Below are positions 26,023-35,218 of a stretch of 64,000 nt of DNA, piece after piece; position 1 is the first letter of the stretch; every line of letters starts with the position of its first letter. The DNA comes from Streptomyces sp. 135 (GTDB lineage: Bacteria > Actinomycetota > Actinomycetes > Streptomycetales > Streptomycetaceae), in NCBI RefSeq assembly GCF_020026305.1, contig NZ_CP075691.1:1674001-1738000 (forward strand), read 5' to 3'. The notes beneath the pieces were generated by a model. It worked only from the letters and a program-made list of their open reading frames with translations, did no database searches and was not told the DNA's origin. Both the position numbers and the translations under genes were made by a program.

Positions 26023-26576
26023 ACGTGTCCTTCCGGGTCGAGCGGGAGGCTGCACAGCGGGCACGGCGGGCGGCCCGCGTTCACGACGTCCAGGGCCCGC
26101 TTGGCGAACGCGCGGGCCTGGGCGCCGGTGAGCCGGACGCGGAGCATCGGCGGGCCGTTCTCCTCGTCCTGGAGGAGCTTCTCCTCGGCTTCGGCGAGGT
26201 CGTCCTCGGATTCGGCGTCCAGTTCGACGAGGGCCTGTGCCTCGACGATCATGCGCTCCTCCTCGCCGTCCCAGGCGAGCGCCATCGTGCCGACGCGGAA
26301 CTCCTCCTCCACGGGGGAGTCCAGCGGCGCGCTGTCGGTGATCTCGGCGGGCGCGACGGCCGGCACGGCGGCGTTGCCCCCACTGCGGCGCACCACCTCG
26401 TCGAGGAGTTCCTCCATGCGCTCGGCGAGCGCGGCCACCTGGGTCTTCTCCAGGGCGACGCTGGTCACCCTGACGCCCGCCGAGGCCTGGAGGAAGAAGG
26501 TACGCCGTCCGGGCAGCCCGACCGTTCCCGCGACGAAACGCTCCGGGGGGTCGTAGAGGAACACCTGACGGGACAC
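25986..26576 (-). CDS. DUF3090 family protein
   Basis: A 196-residue conserved actinobacterial protein with no assigned activity. It begins MSRQVFLYDPPERFVAGTVG and ends with a zinc-ribbon-like CPLCSLPLDPEGHVC. The middle is acidic (ELDAESEDDLAEAEEKLL). I chose the GTG at 26576, which follows GGAG by seven bases and starts at the conserved MSRQ. An ATG nine codons upstream is the alternative. It is part of the phosphatase-DUF3090-SCO1664-mshC gene run. Confidence 0.85.
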   Translation of the reverse strand: MSRQVFLYDPPERFVAGTVGLPGRRTFFLQASAGVRVTSVALEKTQVAALAERMEELLDEVVRRSGGNAAVPAVAPAEITDSAPLDSPVEEEFRVGTMALAWDGEEERMIVEAQALVELDAESEDDLAEAEEKLLQDEENGPPMLRVRLTGAQARAFAKRALDVVNAGRPPCPLCSLPLDPEGHVCPRQNGYRRGV

Positions 26577-26646
26577 GTCCTGTCTCCATTGGATCGACTG
26601 CAAGGGGGCTGCTGCTTCAACCGCTTCACCCTACTGCGGGCGACGA

Positions 26647-27333
26647 TCACGGTGCGCCCGCACCGCCCCCCACCGTCGCGTCGTCGCCCGGCGGCTCCTC
26701 CCTCGGGACCAGCGAGGCGAAGTCGCCGGTGTCCCCGAGGCGTACGAGGAAGGGGCGGAGCCGGGTGTAGCGGATGACGGTGACGGAGCAGGGCTCCACG
26801 GAGATGCGCTGGAACAGGTCGAGGTGGAGCCCGAGGGCTTCCGCGACCAGGGACTTGATGATGTCCCCGTGGGAGCACATCAGGTAGACGGCGTCCTCGC
26901 CGTGGTCGCGCTCCACGCGCGCGTTCCACTCGCGCACCGCCTCGGCGGCGCGCGTCTGCATGGCGCGCATGGACTCGCCGCCGGGGAAGGCGGCGGCGGA
27001 CGGGTGCCGCTGGACGACCTCCATCAGCGGCTCGTCGGCCAGCTCGGCGAGTTTGCGGCCCGACCAGTCGCCGTAGTCGCACTCCCCGATGCGGTCCTCG
27101 GTGTGCGCCTGGAGCCCCGGGCGGGCGGCGAGCAGCGGCGCGACGGTCTCCCGGCAGCGCTGCAAGGGGCTCGTGACGACTTCGGCGAGGGGGATGCCGG
27201 CCAGCCGGGCGGGCAGCGCGGCGGCCTGTTCGGCGCCGCGCTCGTCGAGGGCCACACCGGGGGTCCACCCGGCGAGCAGACCCGCGGTGTTGGCGGTGGA
27301 GCGTCCGTGCCGGACGAGGATCAGCGTGGGCAT
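26647..27333 (-). CDS. Histidine phosphatase family protein
   Basis: A 228-residue phosphoglycerate-mutase-fold phosphatase. The phosphorylated His lies in the N-terminal VRHGRSTANTAG near residue 8. The second half has Arg in TSPLQRCRET near 54 and the second His in LMCSHGDIIKSL near 151. The start is the ATG at 27333 (MPTLILVRHG); longer readings run into the corA promoter region. It heads the operon leading to mshC, and is divergent from corA with 52 bp between starts. Substrate unknown. Confidence 0.9.
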   Translation of the reverse strand: MPTLILVRHGRSTANTAGLLAGWTPGVALDERGAEQAAALPARLAGIPLAEVVTSPLQRCRETVAPLLAARPGLQAHTEDRIGECDYGDWSGRKLAELADEPLMEVVQRHPSAAAFPGGESMRAMQTRAAEAVREWNARVERDHGEDAVYLMCSHGDIIKSLVAEALGLHLDLFQRISVEPCSVTVIRYTRLRPFLVRLGDTGDFASLVPREEPPGDDATVGGGAGAP

Positions 27334-27385
27334 GCGGACCAGCCTAAGCGCCGGAGAAGTGATACCTCCGGGGTGGCTGGGAACT

Positions 27386-28393
27386 ATGTGCGGTGTGATT
27401 GTCGACTGTGCCATTTACCGAGAGGGTCGTCGCCGCGAGGGCCCGCATGACTTCTCCGACGCCCTGGACGAGGCGCGGTCCACGGGCGAGGCGTTCGTCT
27501 GGATCGGCCTGCACGAACCGACCGAGAGCGAGTTCGACAAGGTCAGCGAGGAGTTCGGGCTTCATCCGCTGGCCGTGGAGGACGCCCTCAAGGCCCATCA
27601 GCGGCCGAAGCTGGAGGTGTACGACGACTCGCTGTTCATGGTCCTGAAGCCGGTGGTGTACGAGCCGAACACCGACAACGTCTCCTCCGGCGAGGTCATG
27701 ATCTTTGTGGGCGACTCGTTCGTGGTGACCGTCCGGCACGGCGAGGGCGCCCCGCTCGGTGCCGTGCGCGACCGCCTGGAGGCCGACCCGGACGTCCTGA
27801 AGCACGGGCCCACGGCGGTCCTGTACTCGATCGCCGACGCCTCCGTCGACCACTACCTGGAGGTCGCCGACGAGCTCCAGGAGGACCTGGAGGTCCTGGA
27901 GACGGAGGTCTTCTCACCGGACGGCGGCGGTTCGCGCCACACGGCGTCCAGGATCTACAACTTCAAGCGGCAGATCCTCGAATTCCGCCGGGCGACCGGG
28001 CCGCTGTCCCTGCCGCTGGCGCGCCTCTCCGGAGCGGGCCCCTTCGGCCCTCCGGTGCCGTTCGCTGACGAGACGGCGCAGCCCTTCTTCCGGGACGTCA
28101 ACGACCACCTGACGCGCGTCAACGAATCGGTGGAGGGCCTCGACCGGCTCGTGTCGGACATCCTGTCCGCGCATCTGGCGCAGATGAGCGTGCGGCAGAA
28201 CGACGACATGCGGAAGATCTCGGCGTGGGCGGCCATGGCCGCGGTCCCGACGATGATCGCGGGGATCTACGGCATGAACTTCGACCACATGCCGGAGCTG
28301 CACTGGACGTGGACGTACCCGGCCGTGATCGTCGTGATGGTCGTCCTGGAAGTGCTCCTGTACCGCATGTTCAAGCACCGCGGCTGGCTGTAG
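27386..28393 (+). CDS. corA: CorA-type magnesium/cobalt transporter
   Basis: An inner-membrane divalent cation channel. Of 335 residues, the first 270 form the cytoplasmic funnel (FVWIGLHEPTESEFDKVSEE, LAVEDALKAHQRPKLEVYDD). The end has two membrane helices flanking the selectivity motif, seen here as YGMNFDHMPEL near residue 295. The start is taken as ATG 27386; a GTG at 27395 giving MIVDCAIYRE is equally likely from family starts. It converges on the ferritin-like gene, and both stop codons lie in the same inverted repeat. Confidence 0.9.
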   Translation: MCGVIVDCAIYREGRRREGPHDFSDALDEARSTGEAFVWIGLHEPTESEFDKVSEEFGLHPLAVEDALKAHQRPKLEVYDDSLFMVLKPVVYEPNTDNVSSGEVMIFVGDSFVVTVRHGEGAPLGAVRDRLEADPDVLKHGPTAVLYSIADASVDHYLEVADELQEDLEVLETEVFSPDGGGSRHTASRIYNFKRQILEFRRATGPLSLPLARLSGAGPFGPPVPFADETAQPFFRDVNDHLTRVNESVEGLDRLVSDILSAHLAQMSVRQNDDMRKISAWAAMAAVPTMIAGIYGMNFDHMPELHWTWTYPAVIVVMVVLEVLLYRMFKHRGWL

Positions 28394-28439
28394 GCCGCTT
28401 CTTCGGAGAGGTGGCCCTTCTCTTCGGAGAGGCGGCCTA
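28391..28439. terminator. Inverted repeat holding both stop codons of corA and the ferritin-like gene
   Basis: TAGGCCGC at 28391-28398 and GCGGCCTA at 28432-28439 are perfect 8-bp arms. The corA TAG is the first three bases of the left arm, and the opposite gene's TAG is the complement of the last three of the right arm. Between them the sequence CTTCGGAGAGG occurs twice, the second time as TCTC-TTCG-GAGA, a stable UUCG hairpin. It is likely a bidirectional terminator. Confidence 0.7.
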
Positions 28440-29147
28440 GGTGTACTCGGGCGCCGGGGCCGCAGGGCCGCTCAGTGCGTCGCGCCGCTCGGGCCGCTTC
28501 AGGGAGACCATCCGCCGCCAGCCGCCGAGCCGCTCGTACGTGTACGCGGCGTGGATGCCGGTGGCGAGCACCTTCCGCTTGGTGGGCGGCCAGTGGAGGA
28601 TGCGCCCCGTGTGGTCCAGCACGGCGAGGCTCACGTCGCGGTGGACGCGGATCTCGGCGAGCGCGTAGTCGCGCAGGACGCGCTGGATGGTGTGGCCGTA
28701 CCCGGCGGACGCGAAGCGCAGCAGCTCCTCGTGGCAGTACGCGAGGTGGTTGTCCTCGTCCTCCGAGATCATCCGGACGGCACGGCCGATCTCCGGGTGG
28801 TCGGCGAAGTACCTGAGCAGCAGCCGCATCTGCTCGGCGGCGCGCTGTTCGGTGACCCGGCTGTGCGCGAGATAGGTGACGATGTCCCGGACAGTCAGTT
28901 CCCGGTCGGTCTTCAGCCGCTCGTGGGCGAGGCCGATGCCGTGCTTCTCCAGCAGCATCGTGTAGTCCGTCTCGTGCGGTACGTCGACGGGGCGCAGGCC
29001 GCGCCTCTTCATCAGGGCGCGGAAGATCCGGCCGTGCTTGTCCTCGTCGGCGCCGTGCCGGGTGATCTTGGGCACGAACGCGCGCTCACTCGCCGGAACG
29101 AGGGCGGCGATGCGGCCGTTCTCGAAGACGCTCCTGGCCGAAAGCAT
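28437..29147 (-). CDS. Ferritin-like domain protein
   Basis: A 236-residue, mostly helical protein with paired acidic/His motifs fitting a di-iron carboxylate four-helix bundle: TRHGADEDKHGRIFRALMK near residue 30 and MISEDEDNHLAYCHEELL near 130. A third helix carries RVTEQRAAEQMRLL. These could bind two metals, but no oxidase substrate can be named. The ATG at 29147 follows GGAGGT. It converges with corA. The C-terminal third (RRMVSLKRPERR) is basic and probably disordered. Confidence 0.75.
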   Translation of the reverse strand: MLSARSVFENGRIAALVPASERAFVPKITRHGADEDKHGRIFRALMKRRGLRPVDVPHETDYTMLLEKHGIGLAHERLKTDRELTVRDIVTYLAHSRVTEQRAAEQMRLLLRYFADHPEIGRAVRMISEDEDNHLAYCHEELLRFASAGYGHTIQRVLRDYALAEIRVHRDVSLAVLDHTGRILHWPPTKRKVLATGIHAAYTYERLGGWRRMVSLKRPERRDALSGPAAPAPEYT

Positions 29148-29314
29148 CACTGGCACCTCCATGCCCCTGGACGTGGACCTCCGCGAAGACGAAGTCAAAT
29201 GCGAGGCCCGCCACCGGGCAACAGGTGTGCGGGGCGAGTGGGCCGGCCGAAGGACGTCGACGGCGGGCCCGAGGCCGTAACCGAGGGCGCCCGTGGCGCG
29301 TTGTTCCGCGTGAC

Positions 29315-29354
29315 GGCCGTGGCGGGGAAGACCCCCCGAGCCCCCACCACGGCC
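29315..29354 (-). terminator. Terminator after the LLM oxidoreductase
   Basis: GGCCGTGG (29315-29322) and CCACGGCC (29347-29354) pair over 8 bp, with inner GGGG/CCCC runs extending the stem. It sits 21 bp beyond the stop of the minus-strand LLM gene. The rest of the 228-bp gap up to 29147 shows only the upstream region of the ferritin-like gene. Confidence 0.65.
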
Positions 29355-29375
29355 GCAGAAATCCCTCTCCCCTCG

Positions 29376-30431
29376 TTACGCCAGTCCGGCGCGTTCCAGC
29401 GCCTCGGTGCCGGCCCGCAGCGCGGCGATCCGCTCCTCCAGCGTGAAACCCGCGGGCGCCAGCGTGAGGGTGGTGACACCGGCCGCCGCGTAGGCCTGCA
29501 TCCGGTCGGCGATCCGCTCCACGGAACCGAGCAGCGTCGTCGAGTCGATCAGCTGTCGCGGGATGGCGGCCGCCGCGCCGTCCTTGTCGCCCGCCAGGTA
29601 CTTGTCCTGGATCTCGGCGGCCTCCTTCTCGTAGCCCATGCGCCGCGCGAGCTGGTTGTAGAAGTTCTGCTTGCGGCTGCCCATGCCGCCGACGTACAGC
29701 GCGGTGTAGGGCCGGAACATGTCGGCGAGGGCGTCGACCTGGTCGTCCGCGCCGACCGCGAGCGGCACCGTCGGGACGACGTCGAAGCCCTCCATGGTCT
29801 TGCCCGCCTTCTCGCGTCCGGCGCGCAGGTGCCGCAGCGCGGTCTCCTCCAGGTGCTCGGCGGCCGGGAAGATCAGCAGGGCGCCGTCGGCGATCTCGCC
29901 GGTCTGCTCCAGGTTCTTCGGGCCGATCGCGGCGATGTAGAGCGGGATGTGCTCGCGCTGCGGGTGGACGGTCAGCTTGATGGGCTTGCCGGGGCCGCCG
30001 GGCAGCGGGAGCGTCCAGTGCTCGCCCTCGTAGGAGAGGCGCTCGCGCGTCATGGCCTTGCGGACGATCTCGACGTACTCACGCGTGCGGGCCAGCGGCT
30101 TGTCGAACTTCACGCCGTACCAGCCCTCGGAGACCTGGGGGCCCGAGACACCGAGGCCGAGGCGGAACCGGCCGCCGGAGAGCGAGTCGAGGGTGGCGGC
30201 CGTCATCGCGGTCATCGCGGGCTGCCGGGCCGGGATCTGGAAGATCGCGGACCCGACGTCGATGCGTTCGGTCTGCGCGGCCACCCAGGTCAGCACCGTC
30301 GCGGCGTCCGAGCCGTACGCCTCCGCGGCCCAGCAGACCGCGTAGCCGAGCCGGTCGGCCTCCTTGGCGACCGCGAGATTGTCCGCGTCCATCCCGGCGC
30401 CCCAGTAGCCGAGGTTGATCCCGAGCTGCAT
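29376..30431 (-). CDS. LLM-class F420-dependent oxidoreductase
   Basis: A 351-residue luciferase-fold enzyme, probably using cofactor F420. It begins MQLGINLGYWGAGMDADN. Family segments are EADRLGYAVCWAAEAYGSD near residue 29, the loop RIDVGSAIFQIPARQPAMTA near 54, and RFRLGLGVSGPQVSEGWYG near 86. The ATG at 30431 follows AGGGGA; nine extra upstream codons lack a ribosome site. It diverges from the aldo/keto reductase. Substrate not predictable. Confidence 0.9.
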   Translation of the reverse strand: MQLGINLGYWGAGMDADNLAVAKEADRLGYAVCWAAEAYGSDAATVLTWVAAQTERIDVGSAIFQIPARQPAMTAMTAATLDSLSGGRFRLGLGVSGPQVSEGWYGVKFDKPLARTREYVEIVRKAMTRERLSYEGEHWTLPLPGGPGKPIKLTVHPQREHIPLYIAAIGPKNLEQTGEIADGALLIFPAAEHLEETALRHLRAGREKAGKTMEGFDVVPTVPLAVGADDQVDALADMFRPYTALYVGGMGSRKQNFYNQLARRMGYEKEAAEIQDKYLAGDKDGAAAAIPRQLIDSTTLLGSVERIADRMQAYAAAGVTTLTLAPAGFTLEERIAALRAGTEALERAGLA

Positions 30432-30597
30432 GGCCGATCCCCTAACCGCTGTACTCATGAGTAACGTGCCTGTGCCGGGGACTGTAGCGCGCGGGCGCGG
30501 GATCCGTCAGGGGCTGGTCGGTTCCCCTGATGGGCGGCCGAGTTCTCCACAGTCGCGGGTTTGTCCACAGGCTCGCCCGTCGCCGGGGTGTGGCCAG

Positions 30598-30612
30598 TAA
30601 TCTCAGCGCCCA
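30598..30612 (+). promoter_or_regulatory. -10 box for a probable leaderless transcript of the aldo/keto reductase
   Basis: TAATCT at 30598-30603 lies eight bases before the ATG at 30612, with no ribosome-binding sequence between them. A -10 at this distance puts the transcript start at or next to the start codon. No convincing -35 is visible. Confidence 0.5.
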
Positions 30613-31592
30613 TGGAGCAGAGGCATCTCGGCCGGACCGGCCTGCGCGTGTCCCGCATCGGACTCGGCACCCTCACGTGGGGCCATACCGAGGAGAGCGA
30701 CGCCGCCGAGCTGTTGAAGGTGTTCTGGGAGGCGGGCGGCACGCTCGTCGACACGGCCGACGTGTACGGCGACGGCGAGTCCGAGTATCTGCTCGGCCGC
30801 CTGATCGAGCGGCTCGTCTCCCGGCGCGATCTGGTCATCGCCACCAAGGCGGGCAGCGTCCCCGATCCCGAGCGGCGCTTCGACGGCTCCCGGGGCCATC
30901 TGCTCTCCGCGCTCGATGCCTCGCTCGCCCGCCTCGGCACGGATTACGTGGACCTGTGGCAAGTGCACGCCTTCGACCCACGCACCCCGCTGGACGAGAC
31001 GCTTCAGGCCCTCGACATCGCGGTCAGCACCGGCCGGGCGCGCTACGCGGGCGTCTCCAACTTCTGCGGCTGGCAGCTCGCCAAGGCCGCGACGTGGCAG
31101 CTCTCGATGCCGGGCGCGCGCACCCGTATCGCCAGTACGCAGATGGAGTACTCCCTGCTCCAGCGCGGCGTCGAGCGCGAGGTGCTGCCCGCCGCCATCG
31201 ACCTGGGAGTGGGCCTCCTGCCCTCCTCGCCGCTCGGCCGGGGAGTACTGACCGGGAAGTACCGCCGCGCGACCCCCGCCGACTCGCGCGGCGCCTCCGA
31301 CCACATGGCGCCCTTCGTCGCGCCGTACCTGGACGACGCGGCGGGGCACATCGTCGACGCGGTCGCGACGGCCGCCGACGGACTCGCGGCGACCCCGCTC
31401 CAGGTCGCCCTGGCCTGGGTGCGCGACCGCCCCGGAGTGACGGCCCCGATCGTCGGCGCGCGCAACGCGCAGCAGCTCACGGCCGCATTGTCAGTGGAGA
31501 GCCTTAGTCTTCCTGACGAGATCTGCCAGGCGCTCGACGATGTGTCGGCGCCCGTGCACCGCTATCCCGATCACGACTGGAGCACGCTGTGA
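30612..31592 (+). CDS. Aldo/keto reductase
   Basis: A 326-residue NADPH-dependent TIM-barrel oxidoreductase. It starts MEQRHLGRTGLRVSRIGLGT and has the catalytic tetrad: Asp and Tyr in VDTADVYGDGESE near residue 50, Lys in VIATKAGS near 79, and His in DLWQVHAFDPRT near 118. The cofactor-binding end is PIVGARNAQQL near 290. Its stop overlaps the GTG of the RecD-like gene (GTGA), implying translational coupling. Substrate unknown. Confidence 0.92.
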   Translation: MEQRHLGRTGLRVSRIGLGTLTWGHTEESDAAELLKVFWEAGGTLVDTADVYGDGESEYLLGRLIERLVSRRDLVIATKAGSVPDPERRFDGSRGHLLSALDASLARLGTDYVDLWQVHAFDPRTPLDETLQALDIAVSTGRARYAGVSNFCGWQLAKAATWQLSMPGARTRIASTQMEYSLLQRGVEREVLPAAIDLGVGLLPSSPLGRGVLTGKYRRATPADSRGASDHMAPFVAPYLDDAAGHIVDAVATAADGLAATPLQVALAWVRDRPGVTAPIVGARNAQQLTAALSVESLSLPDEICQALDDVSAPVHRYPDHDWSTL

Positions 31593-34230
31593 GTACGGAA
31601 CCCGCTGCCGCGGAGGACCCCGGAGCCGCTGCCGCGGAGCGAGCGGAGTCGCCCGCCGGGCCGGGCGAGACTCCGCCGGCGCCCGCCGGGCCGGGTGCGG
31701 AGGAGAACGGGGGCGGGAGTGCCGAGGCCGCCGGGCCGGTCGCCCCTCCGTCGACAGCCGCCGAGCCCGGCGGGGAGGAACACACGGGCGGAACGGCAGC
31801 GGAAGACACGGCCGAGAGCCGCGAGGCCGCCGCGTGGTCCGAGACTCCGCCGGCGCCCGCCGGGCCGGGCGCCCAGGAGGACGTGGGCGGGACAGCCGCA
31901 GTAGGCGCAGCCGAAAGCACCGAGGCCGCCGGGCCGGCCACCCCTCCGTCGGCAGCCGCCGGGCCGGGCACGGTGGAGGACGCCGACGGGACGGCCGCAG
32001 AAGGCGCGGCCGAGAACGCCGCGGCCGCCGCGTTGTCCGAGACCCCGTCAGTATCTGCCGGGCCGGGCGAGGGGCCGTCGGCAGCCGCCGGGCTGCCCGA
32101 GGGACCGTCGGCCCCCGCCGGGCCAGGCGAGGAGGAAGGCGTCGGCGGGGCAGCGGCAGAAGGCGCGGCCGAAAGCGCCGAAGCCGTCGCGTTGTCCGAG
32201 GCCGAGGCGGAGATCGCCGCGCAGCGGGAGTTGCGGGAGCGGATCGAGCAGCGCAAGGCGTCCAAGGAAGGGCCCATCGAGGCCGGGACGAAGCTGAGCG
32301 GGACGGCCGCCGACCTGCTCGCCGCCGTGCGTGCCGTGGAGAGCGGCGAGAAGCCCGTCGTCGGTGCCTTCCGCGAGCCCGAGCCCGCGCGGCGCAGGCC
32401 CACCCCGCCACCCGCGCGGGAGCCCGTACGGCCGCACCCCGCCACTGAGGCGGCGCCCGCCGAGGAGAGTGTCGCCGCGGTCCGTGCCGTGCTCGCCGAA
32501 GGAGGCGCGCCGGAGACGCTCGCCGCGCCGACGGCGGCCACGCTCGGCGAGGGCGCGGACGACCGACTGCGCGCGGACCCCTGGCAGTTGCTGCGGGTCG
32601 GCGGTGTCCGCCCCGAGCAGGCCGACGGGTTCGCGAGGGCACTGCTCGGCCCCGACTGCGGTCCCGGCGACGAGCGCAGGGGCCGCGCGATCACCGTGTG
32701 GCTCCTGGAGCAGGCCGCCGTCGCGGGACACACCGCCCTGGACGCCGCCGCGCTGACCGCGGCCCTGGGGCAGCGCGCGGTGCCCGACCCGGATGCCGCG
32801 GTGCACGGCGCCCTGGCGGAGGGCGACGCCCTGGTCTTCCAGGACGCCCTCGAAGGAGCCGAGACGGTGCCGGTCCAGCGCTCGGACGACGAGGGCGGGC
32901 AAGGGCCGGAGGGCGGACAGGAAGAGCAGGAGCGCCCGGTCCGCGTCCTGATCGGCCTGGAGCGGTACGCCATGGCGGAGGAGAGCCTCGCCGACGGACT
33001 CGCCCGGATCATCAACTCCCTGCCCAAGGAGGACGGCCCTGGCCCCCGTGACACCGACTGGGAGGCAGCCGCGGCCGAGGCTTCCGGGTCCACGGCCGAG
33101 CTGATCCGTGCCGTGGGCGGGCACGGCCTCGTGCTGCACTCCGGTGGCGAGGCGGCGCGCTCGGAGCCCGCCGCGCTGGTGGCCGCCGCCGCCGCGCTCG
33201 GCCTCCGGTGTGCGCGGCCGCCCACAGCGCCGACGGCCGGCGCCGCCTCGCGCAAGCGACCGGTACACACGAGGCGGCCGTGACCGTCGCGGGACTGCTC
33301 TCCGGCGCGCAGGGCCCCGGACGCGACGCCGACGGTGCCCTCGCCCTTGACCTGCTGGTGGTCCTGGACGCCCCGCAGCTGGACGTGGAGTCCGCGGCGA
33401 TGCTCGTGGAGTCCCTGCCGGACGGCGCCCGCCTGGTGCTCAGCGGCGATCCGGGCGTGCTGTGGTCGGCGGGCCCCGGACGGGTCTTCGCCGACCTCGT
33501 CGCCGCCCGCTGCTGCCCGCACGTCGTCTCCCGCACCCCGGACCCCGGCCCCCTCGGCGAGCTGACGTCCGGCATCGGCATCGGCGAGTTGAACGCGGTC
33601 GAGGCGCCCGGCAAGGAGGTCGTGCTGGTCCCGGTGCGCGACGCCGCCGAGGCGATCCACCGCACGGTGCAGCTCGTCGCGGACTCGGTGCCGAGGGCGA
33701 TCGGCGTGCCCGCCGAGCAGACGCAGGTCATCACACCGGGGCACGGCGGCGCCGCCGGCACCCGCGCGCTCAACGCCGCGCTGAAGGAGCGGCTGAACCC
33801 CGGCCCCGGCCGGTTCGGCGGCTTCGACCCCGGCGACCGGGTCGCCCACGTCCCGGCGGCGGGCCACACGACGCTCGGCCGCGTGGTGCGGGCCGACGCG
33901 GAGGGGCTGCACCTGGAGTGCGACGGCGACCCCGTGCTCGTACGCAGGGAGCGGGTGGAGCGGGAGGTGCGGCACGCCTGGGCGCTCACGGCACATCAGG
34001 CGGCCGGGCTGCGCTGGCCCGCCGTGGTCGTGGTGCTCCCCGGCGACGCGGCGCAGACGCTGACCCGGCCGTGGGTCTACACGGCGTTCACCCGGGGCGA
34101 GCGGCACCTGTCGGTCGTGCAGGGCGTCGAACAGGCCCTGCCGCGCGCGGTGGCGGAGCGCCTCTGGAAGGACCGTACGACGCGCCTGCGGACGCTGCTG
34201 CGCCCCCAGGTCCCCTCGGCGGCGCCCTGA
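31589..34230 (+). pseudogene. Degenerate RecD-like HHH protein, interrupted by a frameshift near 33206
   Basis: Two reading frames (31589-33283 and 33208-34230) together match one actinobacterial RecD-like protein of about 880 residues. The N-terminal ~210 residues are Ala/Pro/Glu low complexity. A helix-hairpin-helix/winged region follows (LRVGGVRPEQADGFARAL), then an ATPase-like core. The core has lost its helicase motifs: HSGGEAARSEP where Walker A GxGKT belongs, VVLDAPQLD for Walker B, and HQAAG where HKSQG is normal. The frame changes at CTCCGGTGTGCG; one added G there would read L-R-V-C-A-A-A-H continuously. Cause may be a real one-base loss or a sequencing error in a G run. Confidence 0.75.
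31660..32210 (+). repeat. Imperfect Pro/Ala/Gly repeats in the RecD-like N-terminus
   Basis: About five diverged units of roughly 33 codons lie here, each built on the pattern TPPxPAGPG-acidic-GGTAAExAAE-(AA)-SE (for example SETPPAPAGPGAEENGGG and SETPPAPAGPGAQEDVGG). The encoded segment is acidic and likely disordered. Confidence 0.75.
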
Positions 34231-34283
34231 GCCGCTGAGCCGGGCGGCGCCACGGGCGCGGCCCGGCCCTGCTCCACGAACGA

Positions 34284-34313
34284 GCGCGCCGCCCCCTTGA
34301 GGGGACGGCGCGC
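34284..34313. terminator. Bidirectional terminator between converging genes
   Basis: GCGCGCCG (34284-34291) pairs with CGGCGCGC (34306-34313), and an inner CCCC-TTGA-GGGG hairpin sits at 34293-34304. It lies between the RecD-like stop and the stop of the minus-strand hypothetical gene. Confidence 0.8.
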
Positions 34314-34341
34314 CCACCGAGGGAGACGTCCGTGAAGGGCG

Positions 34342-35211
34342 TCAGCGACCGGCTTCCCGCACACCGGGCTCCGCCCCACCGGTCTCACGAGCATCACCTG
34401 CCTCGTCCGCCCGATTCGCCCCCTTCGCCACATCAGGCACGGCAGCCCCATGAGCCACGTCGCCAGTCACATCCGGCGCGTCAGTCACATCGGCTTCCTC
34501 GACCTCGTCGATGTCGTCGAGAGGCACGGCCACATCCGGGTCGATGTCGGGGTCCGCGTCGAGCCCGTCGAGTCCGTCCAGGCCGTCGAGTCCGTCGTGA
34601 TCCAGCTCGTCGTCGAAGACCGAGCTGACGTCGAAGCGGCAGACCACCCGGTGCGGGTCGGCCTGGTCGAAGGGGGCGCCCAGCCACTCCCCCGGCTCGG
34701 CGGTGACGTCCGCCGCGGTGACCCACAGCGTGGAATCGCCCTCCTCCAGGCCGAACTCCTTGTGCCGGGAGGCGATCTCGTCCGGTTCGAACTCCCCGAA
34801 GAGGACGCCGAGCGCGCCGTGCACGGTGTCGGCCGGACCGGTCCCTCCCGGCCCGTCCGCGTCGAGGTCGGCGACCCGCTGCGCCTGGGCGAGCAGCCGC
34901 TGCGGTTCCGCCACGGCGTAGTCGCGGCGGATCAGCACGCTCAGCGCCTTCGCCTGCGCCGGGCCCTGGTAGGGCGGCAACGCGTCGTCGGTACCGGGGA
35001 TCTCGAAGGGCGTGACCTCGTCGTAGCGGTCGTAGAGGAGTTCGTCGTACTCCTCCGCCGCGGCGGCGAGTTCGTTGAACGCTTCGTACACGGCCGGATC
35101 GTCCTCGCCCGACCTGCGTTCGACCGCGGCCAGGTGGCGGTCGAGCGCGGTCTTGACCGCCTCGGCGGCGGCACGTACCTCGGCAGCGGTGGGCTGCGCA
35201 GCATCAGACAT
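34342..35211 (-). CDS. Conserved Streptomyces hypothetical protein, acidic tail
   Basis: A 289-residue soluble acidic protein not recognised beyond Streptomyces. Residues about 1-190 look folded, with helices (AAEVRAAAEAVKTALDRHL, EAFNELAAAAEEYDELLYD) and a segment ending EGDSTLWVTAADVTAEPGEW. The rest is Asp-rich low complexity, with four DGL units near residue 208 and repeated DVTD/DV motifs. A -10-like TAGCGT (complement of 35219-35224) lies seven bases before the ATG, and no ribosome site is seen, so the mRNA may be leaderless. It is divergent from the DUF5703 gene. Confidence 0.75.
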   Translation of the reverse strand: MSDAAQPTAAEVRAAAEAVKTALDRHLAAVERRSGEDDPAVYEAFNELAAAAEEYDELLYDRYDEVTPFEIPGTDDALPPYQGPAQAKALSVLIRRDYAVAEPQRLLAQAQRVADLDADGPGGTGPADTVHGALGVLFGEFEPDEIASRHKEFGLEEGDSTLWVTAADVTAEPGEWLGAPFDQADPHRVVCRFDVSSVFDDELDHDGLDGLDGLDGLDADPDIDPDVAVPLDDIDEVEEADVTDAPDVTGDVAHGAAVPDVAKGANRADEAGDARETGGAEPGVREAGR

Positions 35212-35218
35212 AGTGCAG

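Noticed and set aside
31660..32210. Repeats in the RecD-like gene as a CRISPR array or mobile repeat
   Set aside because: Units are diverged, in frame and codon-structured, so they are protein repeats.
33200..33215. Programmed ribosomal frameshift in the RecD-like gene
   Set aside because: There is no slippery heptamer or adjacent pseudoknot-like stem. A one-base loss in a G run explains the data more simply.
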